Shown in pieces: positions 32,901-44,900 of a stretch of DNA of 64,000 nucleotides. The notes below the pieces were generated by a model. The model had not been told where the DNA came from and searched no databases. It saw nothing but the letters and a program-made list of their open reading frames with translations. Numbering within the stretch: position 1 is the first letter of the stretch; each line of letters begins with the position of its first letter. Where the stretch lies: positions 69,610 to 133,609 of the forward strand of contig VFIW01000054.1 of the NCBI GenBank assembly GCA_006386115.1, given 5' to 3'. Origin of the DNA: Globisporangium splendens (lineage: Eukaryota > Oomycota > Peronosporomycetes > Pythiales > Pythiaceae). The position numbers and the translations under genes are program-made.

Positions 32901-35900
32901 AATTCAACACCCGTGAGCGTTCGCGCAAGCGGCGAACTGATCTCAAAGTTGCGAATCCGGTCTGCGATGAGCACGAGTTGCTGGAGAATCGCATGGTCGG
33001 GCCAGAGCGCGAGAAGCGATTGCGCCTTGATCATCAGGTCTTGCAGCGGACGCGCGACGAGCACGACTTCCTTCACGAACGGATCGCGGTGGAAGTCAAT
33101 GCCACGGAGGTAGTCGCTGTTCAAGGCGTGCAACGACGGCACGGCACTTCGCGCATCACTGCTGCTAGTACCCAAGCGGAACTGTACCAAGGACGCCGCA
33201 AAGATGCCCGACCCGACGATCGCAGTCTCCATCTTGCTCGACTCCATCGTGTTGATCGTCTTGCGCATCATCACGGCGAGCGAGAATGCACGCGCGAACG
33301 CATGCACGATCTCGCTTTTCGTGACTTGAGCCTTCGAACAGCCGCTTGCTGCGTACAGCTTGATGTGTGCCTCACACAGCCGTTGGACCGTCTTGTCCGT
33401 GATCATCACGTCAGCATCTGCCGCCGACGCCATCGAAGACGCCAGTGCGTCTTGCGCACCACTGGCAGCAGCCGCTTGCTCGGGCGAGAGGAACGCCTGG
33501 AAATCGTTAACACTGTAGTCTGGGAACTGCTCTCGGTACTCCTGCTCAAGCAGTTGGTCCTCGGACTCGATCTCGAGCGTGCGCACCTTGTACTTGAACA
33601 GTTCCTCTTCAGCACGGCGCTTCTCGGCTTCGCGCTCTTGCTGTTCCTGCCATTTCACCAAGAACAGATCGAATAGTGCTTTGCTGCACTGGATCGCATC
33701 CCCTAAAAGCGCCGAAGCGGCGTCCGACGAGAGCACGACGTCGCGCGACAGAACGGTCTCGCGGAACAAAAACTCGAGCTTCGCGAGTGCCACGTCCAGC
33801 AACGCGATCTCGCTCTTGCGCTTCTGAGATGCACCGCCGAACACGAGCGAAGTCGTCTTCGTGCCGACCGTCTGAAGTAGTTTCTGGATCGCACGCCATG
33901 GGTCCACACTGTTGTTGCTGTTGTCGTTGTTTTGCACGACCACCGACGACGGAAATGCCACAAGGGAGAGCGCCAACTCGCGCTTTTCCTGTGCCTTGAC
34001 GGTCTGTTCCTGCAGCTGTCCATAGATCGACCACACCAGAAGCGCGACACCTTCCTTCACGGCAAAGATTGCCGACGAGATCGGTTCCAGAATGTCCTGG
34101 AAACTCGCACCATACTTAGTCTCGAGTTGCGCCACAAAGCTCTCTGACGTTTGCTGGAACATGTCCAACTCACGCAGCACTTGGTGGCATTTCTGTTGAC
34201 TTGTGAGCGGCGTACGCACTGTACTGAGCAGAGCCAGCATCTTGCTCGCCGGCATGATCGTCTTCTGGAAGCGCAGCAAGTCGCGGAAGATCTCACCAAA
34301 CTTGGACGTGACCACAGGTTTCAGCTCTTCATTTGTGGTCGACGGCTCGTACCGCTGGATCGCGTACGCAGACACCGCCATGACGTCCTCGTACACAGTC
34401 TTAAATTCTTCCTGTGCGCGCAGAGCCTTGGATTCTGGTGCTGAAGGCAACGGGTTAATACGATCGATCGCCGAGTCTACCGCGTTCTGCAGCGTCAGCA
34501 TGGCCAAGCGGCTCAGCAGCATCTCTTTCTTCACGAGCGGCTTCGTCACAGGGTCCACGGGCGACGCTGGCACGAGCAGAACAAATCGCCAGAGACCCAA
34601 CAGCACAAAGCTTTCTCCGCAAGACAAGGCGCTCACGCTTTCGCTCACAGAAGAAGACTTTGAGGTACTAAGAGTGGCCAGGAATGGCCGCACAAACTCG
34701 TCAATCGTACTGGCAAACGTCTCGTCGCTCGAATGCTTCAGCGCCACAAGTAGTGACGAGTGGTTCGCACCACTATCCTTGTCCATGGAACGAAGCAACT
34801 GCTGCACATTCGTCCACTGCTCCTTGTCCTTGAACGTGGCCTCAAACGCGAGCACCGTCGACACAAACAGCTCCATCAGCAGCTCCCGCGCCGTCGCCAC
34901 CATGTGCGAACTCGTCTGAGACGACGACGCATTCTTCGTGAAGTACTGTTTGATCTTGTCCAGACGCAGCGAACGCACTTGGGCCTCAATTGTGCCACAC
35001 GTCGATTCGTGGAGATCCACTTCTGCCACACTTTTCAGCACCACGGCACTCTGCACGTTCTGGAAAAGACGCGGGAGTCCCTCGACGGCGTGGATTTGTT
35101 CCTCTTCCTCACTAGTAGCTGCGCGCTTTCCACGCTTGCTGCCTGCTTGGCGGAGCTTCTTGTGAGTATCAAACGTGTCCAACGAGATCATGTCCATGTG
35201 ATTGAAGCTGTTGCAGCGCAAGAACTGGTGGAACCCAAACAGCACGGCGTTCAAGTGGGACTTGACGACGCCCACGAATGTATCCAATTCAACGCAGAGG
35301 TCTTGACGCTCTTGTTTCGTCGTCGCGTTCGCATCACCAGAGGCATTAATGAACTTGTGGCCGCACCAGACAATGTCCTGGTACGCATAGAAACTCGCAG
35401 GGTCCCGCATGCCGAGCGTCAAGAGGTCGTCAATGAGCGCATCCAAGTCATCCAGGACACTGGCGACATCGTGCACGACACTGATCAAGAATTGCTCTTG
35501 TGCTTCGTTGTCCTTGTCGTCGTTGCTGAGTCGGCCTAGCTGGTACTGGTTCACGACGTGCACCAGTCGACTGATCGCATGCAGTTCGCGACGAGCGAGC
35601 GCATGTTCGAGCAACGGACTCAATTGGAATTGCACCAAGCGCTCCATTAGCATCGAGCTTTCCTTCATGCCAAACAGCAGGATCGGCGCGTCCTTTCCAA
35701 TGCGACTATCTTCTTCGCTAAGCAAATCCACGTGGTTCTCAGCGCCACCTTCGATCTCCGAGAGGTACAACGTCTTGTTCGAGATCAGCTCGGTCACCTC
35801 GGTTTGCTTTTCCCGCAGTTTCTTCAGCAACATACTCGGAAGTTTGTAAAGCTCTTCAGCCATTTTCGCATGCGGTTGTTGCTTCGTGTCCACGCTTCCG

Positions 35901-38900
35901 CCTCTGTTTGCTGCTGACTTCTTTGCGTTCGTGTGCTGTTGCGTCAAGTACGAAAACGCACACAGCGCATACAGAATCTCTTTGCGCGCCGCGACGTCGA
36001 CGAAAAACAGCGACGAGACATCGAGGCGTCCGGTTTTCATCGCCACCTCCATCGACGCAACACCTCCAAAGAGCAGCGCCAGAACGTCCACGACACCATC
36101 CATCGAGCTGTCACCATTGCCTGCGTGCTGTTGCATCAACGGTGAAAAGATTGCATTTCCCTTCATGTACGTCTTAGTCAAGCGATCGAGCAAGTAGCGT
36201 GCATTCCAGAGCTCTTTGCTCGTTGGAAGTAGCGAGTGGCCGCCATGTTTCCACAGCACATCCTTCTTGGATCCGCAGCCAATAAGCTTTTCGATCATGT
36301 CTTGAATGCGCTGGACCATGTCAACGACCTTGTGCCATGGCTCGGTCCACTTTGCCCTGGCATTACCGCCGTCCAAGTGGGCACCGAGGCGCTGCATAGT
36401 CTTCTTGGTCCATTGCCAATGAATCAGGAAATGGGTCCAGTCGAACGTGCTGCTACGGAGCTGAATCGAAAGCTCAAAACGATCACGCAGTGCTGTCTTC
36501 ACGAGCTGCGACGTCTCCTTGGCATGAGAAGACGCATCGTCCACATCAGATGGCTGCACGTAGCTGGCCACAAACGCATCAAAGGACTGGAAGAACGGGA
36601 ATACCAGGAACACGAGCTCGTTTCCCACGTTTGATCGATCGGTCTGGTACCTGTGGATCGCATACGATTGCTGCAACACCGAGTACGTTGTGAGATCCAT
36701 GTTGTCGTTCGCTGAAGCGTGCGAACGTTTCTTCTTTTTATCGCTCGTGGTCGTCAGCGCGCGATCGATCGATTGGTACTGTTCCTGCTCGCAGAACCGC
36801 AACCATTCGCTTCCATCCAGGATCTGGAGCTGCTCTTGCGCATTGAGAATTGACCCCCAAATCGCTTCCACGCGGGTCTTTTCATCTGAGTTGGTCGCCA
36901 TGAAGGCGAGCACGACACTGCAGACTTGCTGGAACACCGCGTCGTTCGCGCTCAAATACACTGGGTACTTGTCCGCTGCACCGGCGAATTTGTGCTCTCC
37001 GATAATCGATGTCAGTTGCTCCATGAGCGTACGCATTTGAGTGGCAATGGCCACATACACGTCGTTCTGCAGTAGCGACTTCACAAAGCGACTCACGAGC
37101 TCCGAGGAGTGGATAAGCGCTGGCGAGTGCTGCGCGAGTGTCGCAACCTTCTCCAAAGTGAACAAGAGGCGGTCCGAGCTGGACGCTCCTCCAAACGACG
37201 ACACCGACACTTGCACGATGCGGCGCAGCGCGAATGGAAGCAGCGTGAGTCCCAATGGGCTGCTATCAGAAGAATCAGTCGTCAAGAAATCGCTGGAACT
37301 CAAATGCGTCTTTGCCTCATCCAGAAATTCGGCACGATACATCACGTTGGTTTTCAGCTGCCCGCTTCGGTTATCCAGCGACGCAAGCCACGTGTGCTCA
37401 CACTGCTCTTGCGTCGTGGCAGTGGCCGTCGCGAGCGACGTGTTGCTCGCGAGACACGAAAGCAACACGTCGTCACTCGTAGGATCCGCATTCAGCGTCG
37501 AGAGCGCGAAGAGGTACTCGACGTACGCGTGATCACGCTTCAGCATGACCGTCTCTGTCTCTTGGCAGAGCTCCAGCGTCGACATCGACGTCGGGAACAC
37601 GCGCTGCTTGAAGGGCATCGTCGCCGAAGCCGCAAGCGCTGACTGGAACGTGCTCAAAGCTTCCATCTCCAAACCTAGTTGCACGAGGAGCTCGTTACCG
37701 TAAACTCGGCGGAAGGCATCGCCGATCGCGACAATGGGGACAATGCCACGGTTGATCTCAGTAGACGCCAGTTGCGACCAGTTTTCCAAGTGCCGTCTAT
37801 TGATGCGTGCAAAGCGCGCACCTTGTGGGTTCGAAGCCAATGACTCGAGTACACGCTCGTGGATGCTCTGGAACGCTCGGCCGAGCGCAAAGCCAGGGAT
37901 CCCGCTCGCACTCGCAACCTTGATCAAGTCAATACGCTGTTCATCTTCCTCCAGCAACGAGATTTCGACACATCGGTTGCGCATCGCGCGCGAAACTTCG
38001 CCGAACTGCGCATCCATCGCCAAGAAGATCCGGAACTCCGGGTGTGGTCGGATCACGCGAAGCTTGCCGTCGATCACACCGCACTCATTGATCAGGAGCT
38101 CACCTCCGGTTTCCATCAATGAGTTCAAACGATCGAGCACCGACGAACTGCAGAAGTTGACATTGTCCAGTAAGATCCATTCGCCCTTCTCCATCGCTTG
38201 GATCAGCGTGCCATCAACCCACTCAAAAGACGACGAGATAGATGCCGACTTGCTCAGCGCGACGACCTGACCGATCTCTTGCTCGAGGACTTGAATGGAA
38301 GCCAACAATGCGCTGGCATCGTTGTAATCGCCCGATTCCGATGCTCCAGAAAGCGTCGCCATTGCCTTTTGCAGCGACGACAGCAAGTTGCGCAACAAAT
38401 CAATGAGAACGTCATCGAGCTGGCCCTTGGTCAACTGCATGCGCTTGCCGCTGCCCGACCCTTCCTGGGCATCGCGTTCCCGCTTGCAAAGCGCCCACCA
38501 CGTACCGCTCAGTTGCTTCACTTGCTTAAGCATCAGCTGCGCTTGCTTTTTTGTCCCCCCCTTGGCGTGAGACGATGATGCGAGCACAAGCGCCTGCGTG
38601 ATTTGCTCGTAGATGCCAGCGACCTTGTGCTTGATCTCGCGCGCCTTGCGGCCAATGTCGACTTGCTCAAAACAACCGAGCAACTCGGTCGCATCAGTTC
38701 CGGCACTCATACCTAGCTCATGCAATGTGTTGCCACTCAATGCCGCCAGTAGACGCACAGCCGACGTTTTTCCACTCGCTGGTGGCCCCACAAGAAGCGC
38801 TGGCCAGTTCATGTTGACACAGTGCGCCAAAGCCTCCATCGGTTTGAGCAGGAAGTTGAACAAAGGCGGCGACACGCGTTGGACACGAAGCGCTTGGCGG

Positions 38901-41900
38901 CGTTTCAGGAACGCGTTTCCGATCTCCACGTGGGTCTCCGAGATGCGAAGCGGGACGTTGCTCAAATCCATCGGCTTGACGCCGAAAAACTCTTCAAAGC
39001 GAAGCGAAATCAGCGCTCGGTCGCGTGGTGATCGCATGCGCTCGACGTAGATAAAGTTCACAAAGTAGCGCAGCGCCTGGAGCTCTTCGTCGGTCGCTGC
39101 TGAGTGCTGATGCTGCTGCAAGAGCTCACAGAACCGAAACACGTCACGCAAGTTGAATTCCCACGGCGCACCGAGACGTCCGTACTTGCATGCGACCATC
39201 GTGTCGGTGTGTACCGTAGAGTTAAACGCGATCATTTTCTCCAGCAGGCTCTTCGTGTTTCCCACAGATGAGGCAGCTGGCGCAACCATCATCTCAGTAG
39301 ACTCAGTCGCTCCCGTTGCAGCCAACAATGGATACATGGACGACGCGATGTGGATCAGGTCCTGCTCGTGCAACGTCTCAACAAACACACGCGTGAATCG
39401 ATTGAGGAACGATTTCGGGAGACCCTTGCGTCCGCCACCTTGGCGAAGCGGGTTCTGCGCGGCAAACACGCGGAACGTCGGGGGACATTCGAACGCGCGA
39501 TCCAATTCAGGGATGTACACGGTGCCACGGTGATCGAGACACGAGTTGAGCCCTTCGAGCACCGATTGTGACGCGAGGTTGAGCTCATCAAGCAGCACCC
39601 AGTCACCGGCTTTCAGCGCGCGCAAAAATACACCGTCGCACCACTCAAACATGCCCGAGCTGCTGCTCTCGTTCTTGCTGTCGTCCGCGGTAGACGAGTC
39701 AGATTGTTTCGAGGCAGCAGGTAGATCTGAACCAAACAAGTCCGAGATGTCGGTCTGCTCCGACAAGTTGATACGCACGAGACGATGGCCCGAGGCCGAC
39801 GCCAGCGCGCTGATCAAACTCGTCTTGCCGACACCAGGCGATCCTTCCAAGATAATCGGACGGCTCACTTGCATCGCACGCAAGACGCGGTACAGATTCG
39901 ACATGGTCGTCGGTGCCTTGAGCGAGAACGATGGCTTCTTGAGCGTCGGATCTGGGCCGCGTGGAATCACGAATGGATGGATGCCAAACGTCCGTTGATC
40001 GGCCGAGTTCAAGTTGCTGATGCGGTCGTCCATGGCTTGCTTGGTCGCATTCAACGATGCGAGCACGCCCGCCTTGACAACGGCGTCGTCGTCTGGCACA
40101 AGCTCCAAGAGGTACGTGTACGCCTCATCGCGAGCACGCATGGCCGTGTTCAACGCGCTATCCGAACCGAGGCCGAGACCATCCAAGATGGACAGCGCTG
40201 CACCCTGCACGAATGCTATCCACGGCAACATGTTCGACGACGACGCACTCTCCTGCTGCATCACCGAGGTGATAAAGTGGATCCAACTGAGAATATCACG
40301 CAACGTCACAGCACCGACGCCACCCAGTTTGCCGTTGAGGACGTTGAACTTTTGCACAAACTGCAAAATGGGGTCACAAAGTGGCGCCAACGCGTTAGCC
40401 GTCGATTCCGGTGCCGGTCGGCGGGTGTTGTTGCCAAGAAGACGGTCGCGAATGATCGTCGCGATATCATCCAAATCCGAGATCGCAGGCACCCAGATCT
40501 CTGTGAAACGATTGCGCAGCGCTGGCGAGAGCTCGCGTTTGCCGAAATCACCACCAGGGTTCATTGTCGCCATGATGCGCCACTTTGGATCGGCCGTGAT
40601 CTCCTCAACCTGGTCACCACCCTTTTCCGCGAGCAGCAGCCCGCGAGATGGCTCAAGCACACTGTTCAGACGTTCCAGCACGGCGTCTTCAGCCAAGTTG
40701 ACTTCGTCGACGAGGATCAAGTCACCGCTCTTCATCGATTCAACCAACGGACCGTCGCACCATTCAAAGATCGACTGGAATCGGCGCTTCAGATTGTCGA
40801 TGCGATCGATTTGAGCGGACAAAGAGTGGCTTTCCTTCTCATTCATGTCAGCATCTTCGCCATCATCAGCAGTCTCCAACTGCTTCAACACAGACGCACG
40901 CGTGCGCTCGTAGGCGCTCAACAAGACACTGGCATTGGTCATTTGCGCAAACTCCTGCTTCTTTTCCTCATCGTCCGTGACCGACGTCAAGAACTCGACA
41001 AGCGCGTCCTGCAGCTGCTGCGCGATCTTCTCTTTGCCACGCACTGGACGAAGGCATCCAAGGAAATCGGACGTCTCCGTGTGCTGATGACAATTCAGGA
41101 TGTGTAAACGCTGGTTCAAAAGTAGCGAGTACAGTTGACATACGGTCGTCTTCCCACAACCAGTCTCACCCACGAGCAACACCGGCTCCTCGTGTTGAAG
41201 GCATCGCCCAACAAGCGAGAAAAGACGGCGCAGCGACTTGGTCACACTGATCTTCTCGAGCCCCGCGGCGTTGCCCTCGACGTGGCCGCCATCAGCATCG
41301 TTGATCGCCTGTTCGATCAGTTGCTGCACACACTCGAATTGCTCAGCTGTGCCCCAAACCGTTTCTTGTTCGACCTCACCGTTTTCATTGAGCAAGTTGG
41401 ATTCGCGCGGAGTACCGCGGTAGTAGAGCTCGTTGACGTCGATCTTGACGTTGCATTTCTGCTCGAGCACTTGCTTCACAACTTCCTTCTCTTCGTCCTT
41501 GCGCAATCGCTCGGCGAGCAGACAGTAGCCTTCCTCAGCGAGCGCTTGCTTGGTCGCCGGACGACGTTCTGCCCAACGCAGGAGATCACGCGTCGTGATA
41601 AACCCGCCTTTGCCTGCGAAAACCGACGATTGTTGACGGATCAACTGCAGCTGACGCATGATGTCGATCAGAATCGCACAATACGACGGCGGCAGAAAGC
41701 TTCGCTCTTGCAAAATCGTCTGCAACTCAGACGTCGCCACTTCGTCGACTTGGATCTCGAGGAAACGGTTTCGGAAAGCACGCGAGAGCACTTTACGGCC
41801 ACCATAGAGTCCTGGCGGGTTTTGCGTCGCAAAGAGCATGAACTTCGGGTGAGGTTTGACGGTTTCCTGCGTCTCGGGCAAGAACAACTCTCGGTTGTCA

Positions 41901-44900
41901 TCAAGTAGTCGATTCAGAGCTTCCAGAACTTCAGACGGCGCCAGGTTCAGTTCATCAAGGATGATCCACCAACCGTTGCGCACGGCTTCAACGAGCACGC
42001 CCTCCTTGAACGCGAGCTTGCCGTTCGAATCGGACACATAGCTGCCCAAGTACTCCTGAATGTCGGTGTGCTCGTGGTTGTTGATACGAACGCACTTCTG
42101 CCCAATACGAGCCGCCAAGTACGAGATGAGCGACGTTTTACCCGCCGACGTCGGTCCCTGGAGCAGCACCGGGTACTTGCCGATCAGCGCCGACCGCGCC
42201 AGATGCCGCAGGTTCTCGTCAACCGACTTGGTCAACACGAACTTCTTGCGGTTTGTGACAGGATCTGGAAGCGAATCATCTCGCGGATCCATGTACCCGC
42301 CCTGACGCACCCAGTAGGAGCTCACGAGAACGAATTCGTTCGCCATGGACTTGCCACCGGGACGAGGAGGAGCGCGCGCCAGGTCCTTAGACTTCATCTT
42401 CTTCGCAAACGTGCCTCGGATCAGCTTCTCAAGGTATGCCCGCGAGTCCATGTCCAGCTGGGTGCAGAAGCTCGACGAAAAGCCCTCGTACATGGCGCGT
42501 TCTACACCGTAGCCGCGCTGGATCAAGATGCGCGTGATGCTCAGCGCTTGGCTCAACGTACGCAACGAGTAGCGAGGCTTGTGTCGTGCACCATCGCTGA
42601 GTCGCTCCTCTGCTTGCTTGCGTGCTTCGAGGTAGAAACCCACGGTCTCCGTCACAGGAGCGCCAGCGATTTCCTTCAAGTGGTGCTGAACAACCATTTG
42701 TAAATCCGATGGAGATACACACTCATCGACGTAGATCTCGGTAAATCGGTTGCGAAGCGATGGCGGCAAATCCTTCTTACCGACATCTGTGGACGGGTTC
42801 ATGGCGCCAAAGATGCGGAAGTTCGGATGCGGACGAATCACTTCGACGTCACCGCGCTCGGTAATCGAGAACGCACTCGTCTCGTGCTCCAACAAGGTGC
42901 TGATGCGCTCCAACGTGTCCGAGGACGCCAAGTTGATCTCATCGAGCAACACCCAGTGACCGTCGCGCAGTGCCTTGACCAACACGCCTTCCACAAATGC
43001 GAAGGCGAAATGGGACTCGACCTGTTCCTTCTGGCGTTCAAAGCGAACCAACTCGGCGTCAAATTCCTCCCACTTGTGCTGCATCACATTGGGTGACGCG
43101 GCTTTGCTTGAGACTCCCTTCGTTGCTGCAGCGTCGCCATCGTCTGGTTGCAATTTCGACGCGGCCATTTGGATCGCTTTCCGCATGCCCTTGACCATCT
43201 TCTTCCAGTCCTTGTGCTCAAACGCGATGCGGATGATGTTGAGAAAGCTCGCGTTGCTCTTCTGAGAGAACGTAAGGCTGAACAAATCGACAAAACTCAT
43301 GTACAATGGACGCGCGAGCAGGTGGATCTCCACGGGCTTGAAGCCGCCGACGAGATCCGAACTATCGCTCTGGATGTTGAGGTTCTGAACGACCAATTTC
43401 TGACCGAGCGACGCTGCGAGGTGCTGGATGATCGTCGTCTTACCACAACCAGTCTCACCAATCAGCAGCGCAGGTTCACACGTGTACACGATCGCCGAGA
43501 GCTTCTCGAGAAGGCGGAGCACATGGCCCGTCATCACGACCGAAGACGACGAGGATGCGCCATGGTTCTGTTGCTGGTCGTGCGTCGACAATGTCGGCAA
43601 GTGGACACGACCGATCGCGACTTCGTGCTGGTTGAACGCAACGTGCGGCTTGCTCTGTTCGAGAACGTACCGCACTTTCTCATCGGGCACGTCCCAAATC
43701 GATGCAATCGCCTGCGCCGCACGCAGTCGCGTGTTTGGATCCCGAATACCCGCACAAAACACGTCCAGTGCTTCGAGCAAAATGCGCAGTCGCTCGTCTT
43801 CAGTGACATACTCGTTGTCCGTTGACGCTGTGTTCGAGGACGAGTAGCAAAACGAGTAGATTCGCTTGCACCATTTCAGCAGATCGCGGAGACAGAAGTC
43901 GCGACCGTAATTGCGTCGCGTCTCCTTCCAGAGATGCGTCAGAGCCACAGCCGTCGTGTTTGGCACCGCCAGCAACCCACCAGCGTTGCCCGAGACCAAG
44001 TTGTACGTCGTCATGATCTTCGCGATCAAGTGACGCGGGATCTTCGCAAACCGCGTCTGCAAGATCTCTTGGATCTCGTCGTCGTGGAGCGCGAGTACGT
44101 CGACGTTGGTCCAGATTGATTCTTGAAAGCCCTTGGGCATGTTGTGACCATGGCACGTGGTGCCGAAGATCTGGAAATTCGAGTGCGCCACGAGCAGCTC
44201 GCCTCGGCCTGGAATCACCATCTCGCGCGTCTCAAGGAGCGGCATCAGCGCCGCGAGCACTTCAAACGGCGCGCGGTCGATGTCTTCAATGACAACCCAC
44301 CGACCTTCTTGCACAGCCGTCATCAGCGCACCAGGTTGCCACGTGAACTCGCCCGGGATGTCGGTACACACGTAGGAGCCAAGCAGCGTCTTGCTGTCGA
44401 TTTGGTCGTCGAGGTGGAGCTCCACCATGTCGCCGTTGCCCGAGAGTCGCGCGAGCTCGCGGATGCTCGCAGTCTTGCCGCAACCGCCCGAACCAGCCAC
44501 CAGAATCGGTCGCTTCAAGCCCAATGCGATCGCGAGCGATTGCAGATTTCTCTTGGTGGACGTCGTTGGCACCAGTGCGTCGTGTGTCGGCGAGGCTTCC
44601 GACGGCTGGTGCTGTTTGTTCGTTGGCACTACGACGCCAAAGATGTTCTTCAGGGATTCATGGAATGGAATCGTGCGAGACGCGACAGAGGCGTCTGGCG
44701 CTTCTTCTTCGTGCACGCTCATGCGAATGCGTGTCTCTTGTTGATACACTTCGTGTTTGTATTCGTCGATCTCCATCGCGCGCACATCGGCTTGCTTGCC
44801 GCTCGCAGCAGCGTCTTCTCCTACGTTCAAGCCGTCGACAAACGCGTTTCGCTGCGCATTGCTCATCTGCAGCACGACGGCCGTGGTCCGCGCCGCGTAC

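Noticed and set aside
39785..41107. 440-codon plus-strand frame inside midasin
   Set aside because: Antisense shadow of the AAA+ region; Arg/His-rich composition typical of reverse frames.
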